Shown: positions 8,854 through 17,478 of the stretch, piece after piece | How the letters are laid out: the number at the start of each line of letters is the position of its first letter | Numbering within the stretch: the stretch's first letter is position 1 | NCBI RefSeq assembly: GCF_007678455.1 | Contig: NZ_VEEP01000001.1 | Span: 124,001-188,000 of the forward strand | Direction: 5' to 3' | Length of the DNA: 64,000 bases | Source: Cytobacillus oceanisediminis 2691 | Lineage (GTDB): Bacteria > Bacillota > Bacilli > Bacillales > Cytobacillaceae | Translations under genes and position numbers: made by a program | Notes under the pieces: generated by a model | The model's database searches: none | Seen by the model: the letters and a program-made list of their open reading frames with translations, nothing else | Told to the model about the DNA's origin: nothing

Positions 8854-9426
8854 ATGGCAATCGACCGGAGGCAGCAGATCATTGATGCGGCAAACAACTC
8901 TTTTTCTCTTTACGGCTATAAGGCAACGACAATTGATCAGGTCGCAAAGCTGGCGAATGTAGGGAAAGGGACAATCTATACTTTCTTCAAAAATAAAGAA
9001 GAGCTTTTCGATGAAATTATTAACGGCCTTATCAAAGAAATGGGAGAGGTCGCAATTGAAGCTGTGAATCCAGCAGATTCTTTTTACGAAAATGTCCACA
9101 GAGCTTTATATCGGCTGCTGGAGTTCCGTAAAAAGCATCAGCTGACGATAAAGCTTTCCCAGGAAGCACGGGACATTGGGACCCCTGCTGTTGTGGAGGT
9201 CATGGATAAGCTTGAATCTGCCATCCTGGGTTTCATTAAGGATAAAGTCATCCAGGCAATCGAAAAGGGCGAAATAAAGGAATGCGACCCGGAAATCACT
9301 TCTTTCATCATGATGAAGCTTTATATTGCATTGATTTTTGACTGGGAAAAGAAAAACAAGCCGCTGGAAAAAGCGCAAATTTCAGAGCTGTTTGAGTTCT
9401 ATATTTTCAAAGGATTGTCTCATTAG
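8854..9426 (+). CDS. yhgD: TetR-family transcriptional regulator YhgD
   Basis: A 190-aa TetR-type repressor. The N-terminal helix-turn-helix (about residues 5-50) reads IIDAANNSFSLYGYKATTID then VAKLANVGKGTIYTFFKNKE. The rest is a helical ligand-binding and dimer domain with no recognisable effector signature. The ATG at 8854 is used because TGGAGGTG lies at 8841-8848. It precedes yhgE by 75 bp, and both promoters carry the same operator, so YhgD very likely represses itself and yhgE. The inducer is unknown. Confidence 0.88.
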   Translation: MAIDRRQQIIDAANNSFSLYGYKATTIDQVAKLANVGKGTIYTFFKNKEELFDEIINGLIKEMGEVAIEAVNPADSFYENVHRALYRLLEFRKKHQLTIKLSQEARDIGTPAVVEVMDKLESAILGFIKDKVIQAIEKGEIKECDPEITSFIMMKLYIALIFDWEKKNKPLEKAQISELFEFYIFKGLSH

Positions 9427-9453
9427 GAGGGAGTCCTTATTTTCAGCACATAA

Positions 9454-9487
9454 TTGACCAAATGAATAAAACGGTCATTTATTTTAT
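9454..9487 (+). promoter_or_regulatory. yhgE promoter with embedded YhgD operator O2
   Basis: A -35 TTGACC lies at 9454-9459. The operator AAATGA-ATAAAACGG-TCATTT fills 9460-9480, the spacer region, and a poor -10 follows at about 9477-9485. A repressor bound here would block RNA polymerase directly. Confidence 0.65.
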
Positions 9488-9501
9488 CTAGGAGGATTAA
9501 G

Positions 9502-11703
9502 ATGAGAAATAAACTATTCACCCAAGAATTGCTTGCTATTTTTCGAAATAAGAAGCTGCTGATCCCGATTATTGCCGTCTTGTTCATTCCGGTTTTGTAC
9601 AGTGGAATGTTCTTATGGGCATTCTGGGATCCATATGAACATCTTTCCGATCTTCCTGTAGCAGTTGCCAACAGTGATGCTGGGTCAACGATTGATGGAA
9701 AGAAGCTTGAACTCGGCAATGACCTGGTGGATAAGCTGAAAGAAAACCAGGATTTTGGTTTTGAATTTGTATCAGAAGAAGAAGGGGAAAAAGGACTTGA
9801 GCAGCAAAAATATTATATGCTTATCAAAATCCCAAAAGATTTCTCTGAAAATGCTACAACATTGATGGATGAACATCCTGAGAAACTCGAACTTGTTTAT
9901 ATGCCTAATGAAAGCTTCAACTTCCTATCTGCTCAGATTGGCGGAACAGCAGCAGAAAAAATCAAGGCTTCTGTGTCCGAAAAGGTTTCTGAAACCTATG
10001 CGGAAACTATGTTTGACAATATCGGCGAACTGGCCGATGGTCTTGGTCAAGCGAGTGACGGTGCTGCAGACTTGAACGATGGTGCGGTCAAGCTAAAGGA
10101 TGGCAGCCAGAAGCTTTATGATAATCTATCTGTGCTCGCTAGCAAGTCGATTGAGTTCAACCAGGGAATGAACTCAGCTGATTCTGGTGCGAAAGAATTG
10201 GCAAATGGAGCAGGAAAGCTAGCCGGGGGACTTGGTCAATTGGAGGAAGGGGAAACGAAGCTTGAAAATGCTTCAGGTCAGCTTCTTACAGGCCAGAAAG
10301 ACTTACAGGCAGGAGCTTCAGAAGTAAAAGCTGGTTTAGAGCAGGCAAACAGCAAGATACCAGCATTGATTGAAGGTACTAAACAAATTGAACAGGGTTC
10401 TGAGAGTCTCGGCCAAAACCTGACAGCCTGGAAAAGCGGGGCTGATAATGCAGCTGGCGGAGCGGCACAACTTCATGCCGGTATTCAAGAACTGCAAAAA
10501 CAAATGGAGGCGATGGCGCCTTTATTGAGTGCATACCCTGATAAACAAAAAGAGCTTGCCGCAGCGCTTGCTAAACTCGAAGCTGGAAGTGCAGGTCTTG
10601 AGAATGGGACAGCGCAACTTTCAGATTCAGCAGGTAAACTGGCTGCAGGATCTGGGGAATTATCAGCTGGCTTGAATAAAGTCATTGCTGGCCAGGGTGA
10701 GCTCCAGCAGGGAATCTCCAAACTTGCAGCGGGCAGCGGGCAAGTAGAAGGTGGGGCTGCGAAACTGGCGGCAGGCCAGGAAGAATTTCATTCAGGTCTG
10801 CAGCAGTTCGGTGACAAGCTGAGTGAGGCGAAAGCTGGTTCTGTTGAGCTGGCAAATGGAAGTTCCAAGCTTGTCGGCGGAATGGACCAGCTGGCAGCGG
10901 GGGCGGGTGCCATGACGGACGGAGCAGACAAACTGGCATCTGGTGCGGGAGAATTGTCTGAAGGCAATTCCAAGGTAGCGGCTGGGACATCCGAGCTTGC
11001 TGAAAAGCTGAAGGATGGAGCAGAAGAAGCAAAGGTGAATCCAAATCAGGAAACCTACAATATGCTTGCTGCGCCAGTAAAGCTGGCAAATGAAAGCTTC
11101 AGCTCAGTTCCGAACTACGGAACAGGATTTGCACCATATTTCTTATCTCTTGGCTTATTTGTCGGTGCGTTGCTGCTTTCGATCGTATTCCCATTAAGGG
11201 AACCAGCCGGAGTTCCTTCAAGCGGTGCAAGCTGGTTCTTCAGCAAATTCAGCATCCTTGCCGGAATCGGCATATTACAGGCACTTGCAGCCGATGCAAT
11301 CCTTCTTATGGGGCTGGGTCTTGATGTACAAAGCGTTCCTTTATTCGTGGTGTTCTCGATTATCACAAGTCTGACTTTTATAGCTTTAATCCAGTTCCTT
11401 GTGACGTTATTAGGAGATCCGGGGCGTTTTGTTGCAATCGTCATCCTGATTTTGCAGCTTACGACAAGCGCAGGAACTTTCCCATTGGAATTAATTCCAG
11501 GATTCCTTCAGAAGTTTAACGCATATTTGCCAATGACTTATTCAGTCCAAGGTTTCAAAGCTGTCATCTCAAGCGGGGATTTCACTTTCATGTGGCAAAA
11601 TGCAGGGATTTTAGCTGGGTTTATTTTATTCCTGGCAGCAGGAACAGCAATCTATTTCCATTGGATGTTCAAAAGAAAATTCACCATGCTAGTTGAGGAA
11701 TAA
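9502..11703 (+). CDS. yhgE: YhgE/Pip family membrane protein
   Basis: A 733-aa protein of the phage-infection-protein (Pip)/YhgE family. One N-terminal membrane helix (about residues 18-42) leads into a long extracellular region. That region contains many short repeats of the type LAAGSGELSAGL / LASGAGELSEGN (about 185-520), predicted to form extended coiled-coil rods. The C-terminus (about 535-725) has five or six membrane segments like ABC-2 permeases. Family members serve as phage receptors (lactococcal Pip) or resemble type VII secretion EsaA; the cellular substrate is unknown. Its promoter carries the YhgD operator. A paralogue lies at 59686-62307. Confidence 0.9.
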   Translation: MRNKLFTQELLAIFRNKKLLIPIIAVLFIPVLYSGMFLWAFWDPYEHLSDLPVAVANSDAGSTIDGKKLELGNDLVDKLKENQDFGFEFVSEEEGEKGLEQQKYYMLIKIPKDFSENATTLMDEHPEKLELVYMPNESFNFLSAQIGGTAAEKIKASVSEKVSETYAETMFDNIGELADGLGQASDGAADLNDGAVKLKDGSQKLYDNLSVLASKSIEFNQGMNSADSGAKELANGAGKLAGGLGQLEEGETKLENASGQLLTGQKDLQAGASEVKAGLEQANSKIPALIEGTKQIEQGSESLGQNLTAWKSGADNAAGGAAQLHAGIQELQKQMEAMAPLLSAYPDKQKELAAALAKLEAGSAGLENGTAQLSDSAGKLAAGSGELSAGLNKVIAGQGELQQGISKLAAGSGQVEGGAAKLAAGQEEFHSGLQQFGDKLSEAKAGSVELANGSSKLVGGMDQLAAGAGAMTDGADKLASGAGELSEGNSKVAAGTSELAEKLKDGAEEAKVNPNQETYNMLAAPVKLANESFSSVPNYGTGFAPYFLSLGLFVGALLLSIVFPLREPAGVPSSGASWFFSKFSILAGIGILQALAADAILLMGLGLDVQSVPLFVVFSIITSLTFIALIQFLVTLLGDPGRFVAIVILILQLTTSAGTFPLELIPGFLQKFNAYLPMTYSVQGFKAVISSGDFTFMWQNAGILAGFILFLAAGTAIYFHWMFKRKFTMLVEE

Positions 11704-11710
11704 AAAAGGA

Positions 11711-11739
11711 GCCAGCTCTTAAATGTAGAGCTGGCTTTT
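11711..11739 (+). terminator. Intrinsic terminator of yhgE
   Basis: A nine-base perfect stem GCCAGCTCT (11711-11719) / AGAGCTGGC (11727-11735), then TTTTC. Confidence 0.85.
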
Positions 11740-11809
11740 CATTTGCAGTTTTATCACTGCGGGAAAGGGATTGTATTACACCCGGAAAACCGGGGAAGGA
11801 AAACGAAGG

Positions 11810-11944
11810 TTAAAACTTTCCTGGGTCCATGCATCCGTCACATTTATTTCCGTAGCATTCATGCTGTTCATCAATTGTTTCTCCACACTCAATGCATTGC
11901 TTCTTTGGCAAATTACGAAAGAATTCTACAACATTTTCAATCAT
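11810..11944 (-). CDS. yhfH: YhfH family mini-protein (zinc ribbon-like)
   Basis: A 44-aa leftward gene easily missed because of its size. It begins MIENVVEFFRNLPKKQC and has five cysteines (C17, C20, C30, C35, C38) in a CxxC...CxxxxCxxC arrangement typical of a small zinc-binding fold. A GGAGGG ribosome-binding site lies 6 nt before the ATG, and a promoter is present at 11997-12026. It matches what I know of the B. subtilis YhfH family and sits next to yhfI as there. The function is unknown. Confidence 0.85.
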   Translation of the reverse strand: MIENVVEFFRNLPKKQCIECGETIDEQHECYGNKCDGCMDPGKF

Positions 11945-11996
11945 GATGTTCCCTCCATTCGAGTAGTTGTTTTGGTACAGTGATATTATTTACTAC

Positions 11997-12026
11997 ATTG
12001 TATTATAACAGTACAGATGACGTCAA
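11997..12026 (-). promoter_or_regulatory. SigA promoter of yhfH
   Basis: On the reverse strand TTGACG (12026-12021), 18-bp spacer, TACAAT (12002-11997), about 50 bp before the yhfH start. Confidence 0.6.
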
Positions 12027-12059
12027 TCATAATTTTCTGAAAAAACGGCTAAAGTGAAA

Positions 12060-12090
12060 AAATGGGCAAAATGAAGTATAGTGAAAGAAA
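12060..12090 (+). promoter_or_regulatory. Probable promoter of yhfI
   Basis: A TATAGT -10 at about 12078-12083 is preceded after roughly 17 bp by GTGAAA, a weak -35. It lies some 35 bp before the TTG start of yhfI. Confidence 0.45.
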
Positions 12091-12114
12091 AGTGTGATTA
12101 TAGGAGGGAATTAA

Positions 12115-12849
12115 TTGAAGCTGACAATAGTAGGATTCTGGGGCGGATATCCTAAAGTGAATGAAGCCAGTACCGGATACTTGCTTGAACACGAAGGTTT
12201 TAAGCTCATGATAGACTTTGGCAGCGGCGTTCTCGCGAAGCTCCAAAATTTTGTGCAGCCTGAAGAACTGGATGCGATGGTGCTGTCACATTATCATCCT
12301 GATCACGTTGCTGACATCGGTGTACTGCAGCACGCGCGTCTGATCCAGGGTTTTTTGGGAAAGAAGTCCCCTCAGCTGCCAATTTACGGTCATACACAGG
12401 ACAAGCAAGAGTTCGCAAAACTTACATATAAGAACATCACAAAGGGTGTGGCCTACAACCCGTCAAAAAAGCTTGAAATTGGTCCTTTCACCATATCCTT
12501 TATCCCTGCGGTCCATCCTGCCCCATGCTATGCAATGCGGATCGAAGCTGGCGGCAAGTCCTTGGTGTATACAGGGGATACTTCCTTTAAGGAAGAGTTC
12601 ATTCCTTTTGCATCCGGGGCTGACTTATTGCTTTCAGAATGCAATTTTTATGGTAACCAGGACGGCAAGGGTGCGGGACATATGAACAGCTATGATAATG
12701 GAAAACTCGCTAATCAGGCGGGAGTAAAGCAGCTGGTACTGACTCACCTGCCACATTATGGTGAAATCGATCAGCTCGTTTCCGAAGCTTCATCACTATT
12801 TTCCGGCCCGATAACTTTGGCCAGGGAAGGTCTTGAAATAACCTTATAA
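12115..12849 (+). CDS. yhfI: MBL-fold metallo-hydrolase YhfI
   Basis: A 244-aa protein of the metallo-beta-lactamase fold. The metal-binding motif is H59-Y-H61-P-D63-H64 (SHYHPDHVAD), with further ligands expected at the HPAPC and TGDTS segments and in THLPHYG. The layout is that of the RNase Z/ElaC-like branch, but the substrate is unknown. It starts with TTG at 12115 behind a very good AGGAGGGA site. It is 14 bp upstream of lplJ and probably co-transcribed with it, as in B. subtilis. Confidence 0.88.
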   Translation: MKLTIVGFWGGYPKVNEASTGYLLEHEGFKLMIDFGSGVLAKLQNFVQPEELDAMVLSHYHPDHVADIGVLQHARLIQGFLGKKSPQLPIYGHTQDKQEFAKLTYKNITKGVAYNPSKKLEIGPFTISFIPAVHPAPCYAMRIEAGGKSLVYTGDTSFKEEFIPFASGADLLLSECNFYGNQDGKGAGHMNSYDNGKLANQAGVKQLVLTHLPHYGEIDQLVSEASSLFSGPITLAREGLEITL

Positions 12850-12863
12850 AAGGAGAATCAACC

Positions 12864-13853
12864 ATGTTATTTATTGATAATAAAGGAATCACAGATCCGA
12901 GGATCAACCTGGCAATCGAAGAATATGCCTTGAAGAATCTTGATATCAATGAAACCTACCTGCTTTTCTATATAAACGAACCATCCATCATCATTGGCAA
13001 GAACCAGAACACAATTGAAGAAATCAATACCGAATATGTCGAAAATAACGGCATCCATGTCGTCCGCCGTTTATCCGGAGGTGGTGCCGTGTACCACGAC
13101 CTTGGCAATTTGAATTTCAGCTTTATCACGAAGGATGACGGAGACAGCTTCCATAATTTCAGGAAGTTTACTGAGCCAGTGGTGAACGCCCTTCGGAAAA
13201 TGGGAGTAAACGCGGAATTAAGCGGCAGGAATGACTTGTTGGCAGAAGGCAGGAAGATATCCGGAAACGCGCAATTTTCAACAAAAGGGCGGATGTTCAG
13301 CCATGGCACCTTATTATTTGATTCAGAAATCGAAAGCGTCGTTTCGGCGCTTAATGTAAAAAAGGACAAAATAGAATCGAAAGGAATCAAATCAATCCGC
13401 AGCCGAGTCGCAAATATTTCCGAGTTCCTTTCAAATAAAGTGACAATTGAGGAATTCCGCTCCCTTCTGTTAAAAAATATCTTTGAAGGACTGGATGAGA
13501 TTCCTGAGTACGTCTTAACAGAAAAGGACTGGGAAAATATCCATGAACTATCAAAAGAAAGATATCAGAATTGGGATTGGAATTACGGGAAATCGCCAAA
13601 ATTCAACCTGCAGCATTCCCATCGCTTCCCGGTCGGCCAGATAGATGTCCGATTTGAGGTCAACAAGGGAATCATTGATCAGTGCAAAATCTATGGAGAT
13701 TTCTTTGGTGTAGGCGATGTCACTGTGATTGAGGACAAGCTGACAGGAATAAAATACGAGAAATCCCAGATTGTCAGTGCGATGGAAGATGTGGACATCA
13801 AACATTATTTCGGAAATATTTCTAAAGAAGACTTTATTAACTTAATATATTAA
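12864..13853 (+). CDS. lplJ: Lipoate-protein ligase LplJ
   Basis: A 329-aa ATP-dependent ligase that salvages free lipoate and attaches it to E2 subunits and GcvH. The lipoyl-binding loop RRLSGGGAVYHDLGNLNFSF (about 70-90) and the adenylate-binding GRNDLLAEGRKISGNAQ segment are intact. A C-terminal accessory domain (about 245-329) is present, giving the full length of LplA-type enzymes. It starts at an ATG with AAAGGAG and is followed by a strong terminator. Confidence 0.93.
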   Translation: MLFIDNKGITDPRINLAIEEYALKNLDINETYLLFYINEPSIIIGKNQNTIEEINTEYVENNGIHVVRRLSGGGAVYHDLGNLNFSFITKDDGDSFHNFRKFTEPVVNALRKMGVNAELSGRNDLLAEGRKISGNAQFSTKGRMFSHGTLLFDSEIESVVSALNVKKDKIESKGIKSIRSRVANISEFLSNKVTIEEFRSLLLKNIFEGLDEIPEYVLTEKDWENIHELSKERYQNWDWNYGKSPKFNLQHSHRFPVGQIDVRFEVNKGIIDQCKIYGDFFGVGDVTVIEDKLTGIKYEKSQIVSAMEDVDIKHYFGNISKEDFINLIY

Positions 13854-13861
13854 ATTTTTGA

Positions 13862-13888
13862 ACGCGGTGTTGATACACCGCGTTTTCT
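13862..13888 (+). terminator. Intrinsic terminator of yhfI-lplJ
   Basis: ACGCGGTGT / ACACCGCGT, a nine-base perfect stem with a TGAT loop, then TTTTC (13862-13888). Confidence 0.88.
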
Positions 13889-13929
13889 GTTTTATAAATA
13901 TAAAATGTTAGAATTCTGACATATTTTCC

Positions 13930-13958
13930 TTGAATCCATAATTTTCTTTCAATATAAT
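13930..13958 (+). promoter_or_regulatory. SigA promoter of lcfB
   Basis: TTGAAT at 13930-13935, a 17-bp spacer, and a perfect TATAAT at 13953-13958. An imperfect palindrome GGTGA-N6-TCACC (13986-14001) lies in the leader and could be an operator. Confidence 0.8.
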
Positions 13959-14022
13959 ATATTTAGAAAACTTTTTATTAAGTTTGGTGATTGAGTTCAC
14001 CGCAAAGGGGGAAGGGAGTTAT

Positions 14023-15579
14023 ATGAATCTTTCATCACAGCTTCATCACACTGCCTCAATGCTGGGCAATAAGCCGGCATATTTTTTCATGGATAAAGCA
14101 AGTACCTATGCTGAACTGGATGCGTCCGTCACAAAGTTTGCATCTGGCCTTGAAAAATTAGGGGTAAAAAAGGGCGATCATATTGCCTTGCTGCTAGGAA
14201 ACTCTCCACATTTTGTCATCAGTTTGTACGGAGCGCTTAGACTCGGTGCAACAGTCATTCCCATCAATCCAATTTACACCGCAGATGAAATCGGCTATAT
14301 CCTGAACAATGGTGATGTAAAAGTTGTCGTCGGTCTGGACATGATGCTGCCACTCGCTGAAAAAATGCATCAGCACCTGCCAAATGTCGAATACTTTGTC
14401 ATTGCTGAGACTGGCAAAAGCCAGATGTCTGAAGAAGAAATGTCCAAGCTCACATTAGGTTCGAAATTGAAACCGTTTACACATGTTATTGGTTCCGGTG
14501 ACCTTGCCTACAAAGGTCCTGAGTTGAGTGATGATGATATTGCAATCATTCTTTATACATCAGGAACGACTGGAAAGCCTAAGGGTGCAATGCTTACACA
14601 CAAAAATCTGTACAGCAACGCCCAGGATGTAAGCGATTACTTGAGGATGAACGAAGATGATAGGGTGATCACTGCCCTGCCGATGTTCCATGTCTTCTGC
14701 CTGACCGTTGCCCTTAATGCACCATTGATGAATGGCGGAACATTGTTGATTGTTCCTAGGTTCAGCCCGGCAGAAGTGTTCCGGATTGCCAGGGAGTACG
14801 AGGCCTCTGTATTTGCAGGCGTGCCGACCATGTACAATTTCCTTTTCCAATATCCAGAAGGAAATCCGGATGACCTTAAATCACTAAGACTGTGTATTTC
14901 AGGAGGTGCTTCACTTCCGGTTGCATTGCTTCAGAATTTCGAGCGAAAATTCAATGTCATGGTTTCAGAAGGTTATGGTTTGTCTGAGGCGTCACCGGTT
15001 ACATGCTTCAATCCACTCGACCGCCCGCGCAAGCCTGGTTCAATCGGAACCTCAATCGTGAATGTTGAAAACAAGGTCGTCAATGAAATGGGAGATGAAG
15101 TGGCTCCTGGAGAAGTTGGCGAATTAATTGTCCGCGGCCCGAATGTTATGGCAGGTTATTATAAGATGCCAGAAGAAACAGGCGCTACTATCAGGGATGG
15201 CTGGCTGTATACAGGAGACCTCGCCCGCATGGACGAAGAAGGTTATTTTTACATTGTTGACCGCAAGAAGGACCTCATTCTTGTCGGCGGTTATAATGTA
15301 TATCCCCGTGAAGTCGAAGAAGTATTGTACAACCATCCGGATATAGTAGAGGTTGCCGTACTAGGCGTACCAGATCCGAATTTTGGCGAAGCAGTAAGAT
15401 GCTATGTTGTCAGCAAAAATCCTGAGCTGACAGATGAGCAGCTGCTCGAATATTGCCGCGAGCACCTGGCGAAATACAAGGTGCCAAGCGCAATTGAATT
15501 CCTTGAAGAGCTGCCGAAAAATACAACCGGCAAAATTTTAAGAAGAGCATTGAAAAATCAGGTACTGCAAGGAAAGTAA
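14023..15579 (+). CDS. lcfB: Long-chain fatty acid-CoA ligase LcfB
   Basis: A 518-aa ANL-superfamily adenylating enzyme that makes acyl-CoA from fatty acid, ATP and CoA. The P-loop-like motif is [17 protein letters not shown] (about 175-192). YGLSEASP, the hinge [20 protein letters not shown] and the C-terminal lysine motif [11 protein letters not shown] are all present. The ATG at 14023 has AAGGGAG upstream. It occupies the place of B. subtilis lcfB (yhfL) next to lplJ; the small gene yhfK found between them there is absent. The enoyl-CoA hydratase gene follows. Confidence 0.9.
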   Translation: MNLSSQLHHTASMLGNKPAYFFMDKASTYAELDASVTKFASGLEKLGVKKGDHIALLLGNSPHFVISLYGALRLGATVIPINPIYTADEIGYILNNGDVKVVVGLDMMLPLAEKMHQHLPNVEYFVIAETGKSQMSEEEMSKLTLGSKLKPFTHVIGSGDLAYKGPELSDDDIAIILYTSGTTGKPKGAMLTHKNLYSNAQDVSDYLRMNEDDRVITALPMFHVFCLTVALNAPLMNGGTLLIVPRFSPAEVFRIAREYEASVFAGVPTMYNFLFQYPEGNPDDLKSLRLCISGGASLPVALLQNFERKFNVMVSEGYGLSEASPVTCFNPLDRPRKPGSIGTSIVNVENKVVNEMGDEVAPGEVGELIVRGPNVMAGYYKMPEETGATIRDGWLYTGDLARMDEEGYFYIVDRKKDLILVGGYNVYPREVEEVLYNHPDIVEVAVLGVPDPNFGEAVRCYVVSKNPELTDEQLLEYCREHLAKYKVPSAIEFLEELPKNTTGKILRRALKNQVLQGK

Positions 15580-15587
15580 TCTTTAAG

Positions 15588-15621
15588 AAAGAGAGGCAGG
15601 CGCCCGTGCCTGTCTCTTTTT
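15588..15621 (+). terminator. Intrinsic terminator of lcfB
   Basis: AGAGAGGCAGGC pairs with GCCTGTCTCT (one wobble) around a short loop, followed by TTTTTC. Confidence 0.85.
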
Positions 15622-15682
15622 CAGCATTTGGCAGGAATTTTTATTTCTCAGATAGAATGTCAATGAAGAAGGAGCTGATAGA

Positions 15683-16459
15683 ATGGGGAATATTGATTTC
15701 CAATTGGAAGGACATACAGCAATTGTGACGCTGAATCGACCGGAAGCATTAAATGCTTTTAATTATGACACACTCGACGAATTACAGCGTGTTATTGAAG
15801 AAATCAGGACAAACCGTGAGGCCAGGGTAGTGATTTTTACCGGAGCGGGTGAGAAAGCATTCAGCGTCGGAGCTGATTTGAAGGAACGCCGCACACTGTC
15901 CGATGAGGAAGTGAAACGCAATATCTATAAAATCGGCGAGGTCTTCACAATGGCAGACCAGCTTCCGCAGCCAACAATCGCAGCGATCAATGGATTTGCC
16001 TTTGGAGGCGGAATGGAGCTCGCGCTTGCATGTGATTTCCGCGTTGCTGCTGCCGGGACGCAAATGGGGTTGACAGAAACGAGCCTGGCAATCATACCTG
16101 GAGCTGGAGGAACACAGCGGCTGCCAAGGCTGATCGGTCAGGCAAAAGCACTCGAGCTGATCTTAACAGCGAGGAGGCTTAAAGCGGAAGAAGCACTGGA
16201 ATATGGCCTCGTTACCGCTGTAGTCAAAAAAGAAAGCTTGCTTGAAGAATGCATGAAGTTTGCCGAAATGATGCTGGCGAACGGGCCTGTGGCACTGCAG
16301 CAGGCAAAGTACGCAGTCAAGCAGGGAATGAACGGAGACCTGCAGACAGGCCTGCAAATAGAGCGCAAAGCCTACGAAGTCACAATCCCGACAGAAGACA
16401 GACTCGAAGCACTGGCAGCTTTCAGTGAAAAACGGAAACCCGATTTTAAAGGAAGGTAA
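15683..16459 (+). CDS. Enoyl-CoA hydratase/isomerase family protein
   Basis: A 258-aa crotonase-fold enzyme with the usual full length. Oxyanion-hole segments KAFSVGADLKE and INGFAFGGGMELALACD are present. Both catalytic glutamate regions look intact: the GGMELALACD helix and MGLTETSLAIIPGAGGTQ. It probably hydrates trans-2-enoyl-CoA in beta-oxidation, consistent with its place after lcfB, although a terminator separates them. The exact chain-length preference cannot be read. The start at 15683 has AAGGAG. Confidence 0.88.
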   Translation: MGNIDFQLEGHTAIVTLNRPEALNAFNYDTLDELQRVIEEIRTNREARVVIFTGAGEKAFSVGADLKERRTLSDEEVKRNIYKIGEVFTMADQLPQPTIAAINGFAFGGGMELALACDFRVAAAGTQMGLTETSLAIIPGAGGTQRLPRLIGQAKALELILTARRLKAEEALEYGLVTAVVKKESLLEECMKFAEMMLANGPVALQQAKYAVKQGMNGDLQTGLQIERKAYEVTIPTEDRLEALAAFSEKRKPDFKGR

Positions 16460-16462
16460 CTG

Positions 16463-16489
16463 AACACGGCCGCGGCCGTGTTTTTTTGA
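16463..16489 (+). terminator. Intrinsic terminator of the enoyl-CoA hydratase gene
   Basis: AACACGGCC-GC-GGCCGTGTT, a strong GC-rich stem followed by seven T residues. Confidence 0.9.
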
Positions 16490-16508
16490 AAAGTCATTTA
16501 GGTTCTGC

Positions 16509-16590
16509 ATTATATCAGCGGATATCCGAATATATCGACCACATCCAACGATATATCAGCGGATTCTTCATTATATCAACCACATGACGA
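16509..16590. repeat. Four-copy 20-21-bp intergenic repeat
   Basis: TATATC cores start at 16511, 16531, 16552 and 16572 (spacings 20, 21, 20). Copies 1 and 3 read TATATCAGCGGAT; copies 2 and 4 read TATATC(G/A)ACCACAT, so two forms alternate. The array begins about 20 bp after the terminator at 16463-16489. Confidence 0.7.
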
Positions 16591-16662
16591 GAGAGAGAAC
16601 ACCTACTCGCTTTTTACTAGAGCCTGCCAGTCAAAAATAGATATTTCGATTAAAGAAACACT

Positions 16663-16690
16663 TTTCCATGGTGCTGGAAATATGTATAAT
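16663..16690 (+). promoter_or_regulatory. azlCD promoter with overlapping palindrome
   Basis: A perfect TATAAT -10 lies at 16685-16690 with no good -35. Where the -35 should be, the palindrome TTTCCA-TGGTGC-TGGAAA covers 16663-16680, a likely operator. Confidence 0.5.
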
Positions 16691-16749
16691 ATATTTTAAT
16701 TGATTAAAGGATTGTAATTTATACATATTAATAGAAAGGCGGGAAGGTC

Positions 16750-17478
16750 GTGGAAAGTACATTGGCTGTAAAGCAGGCAACAGATTTTAAAAAAGGGATT
16801 CAATCAGGGATCAGTATTGCGATAGGGTATATGCCGGTTGCGCTTACCTTTGGCTTGATCGCCAAGACAACGGGACTTGCTCTCGGTGAGACGGTCATGA
16901 TGAGCATGCTGGTATTTGCAGGTGCCGCACAATACATATCCTTAAGCCTCCTGGCGCAGGGAATCGGTATTTTTGAAGTTATTCTCACTACGTTTATCGT
17001 GAATATCCGCCATTTCCTCATGTCTGCGTCTTTAAATGAGAAGGCGGAAGAGGATACGGTTGGGGCGAGGATGGGGTATTCCTTCGGCATTACCGATGAG
17101 ACGTTTTCGGTCGCAGCCACGCGGGAGGGAACGGTCAATGCCGGGTATATGTTCGGCTTGAATCTCACTGCCTACTCAAGCTGGGTCATCTTTTCAGGGC
17201 TAGGCTACCTTGTCGGGGCCGGATTGCCGCAAACCCTTCAAGAAAGCATGTCAGTCGCATTATATGCTATGTTTGTCGGCTTATTGGTTCCATCGATGAA
17301 AACCAATGTGAAAGTTATTTATCTGGCAGCACTCGCTGCTGCATTCAACTCGATTTTCACGATGGCTGAACTAATGTCAACGGGATGGGCCATTGTCCTT
17401 GCTACTTTATTGTCAGCTGTCCTTGTAGAGGCTGTAGAAACATTCAAGAAAGGCAGGGGGGCAGAAGCAGATGAGTAG
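16750..17478 (+). CDS. azlC: Branched-chain amino acid exporter subunit AzlC
   Basis: A 242-aa membrane protein of the AzlC family (LIV-E exporter large subunit). The N-terminal FKKGIQSGISIAIGYMPVA and the FAGAAQYISLSLL and NIRHFLMSASL segments are family signatures; about seven membrane spans are seen. It starts with GTG at 16750 behind a GGGAAGG site. It overlaps azlD by 8 nt, the usual pairing in which AzlC and AzlD together export branched-chain amino acids or their analogues. There is no azlB repressor gene next to it. Confidence 0.9.
   Translation: MESTLAVKQATDFKKGIQSGISIAIGYMPVALTFGLIAKTTGLALGETVMMSMLVFAGAAQYISLSLLAQGIGIFEVILTTFIVNIRHFLMSASLNEKAEEDTVGARMGYSFGITDETFSVAATREGTVNAGYMFGLNLTAYSSWVIFSGLGYLVGAGLPQTLQESMSVALYAMFVGLLVPSMKTNVKVIYLAALAAAFNSIFTMAELMSTGWAIVLATLLSAVLVEAVETFKKGRGAEADE

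Noticed and set aside
10050-11040. Nucleotide tandem repeat inside yhgE
   Set aside because: The repetition is at the protein level (short LAAG-type repeats normal for the YhgE/Pip family); the DNA itself is diverged.
11743-11983. Two rightward ORFs of 67 and 70 aa after yhgE
   Set aside because: They are shadows of the leftward yhfH gene, lack ribosome-binding sites and have no coherent composition.
16690-16750. T-box or other amino-acid riboswitch before azlC
   Set aside because: The leader is only about 60 nt, with no T-box sequence and no terminator/antiterminator pair.
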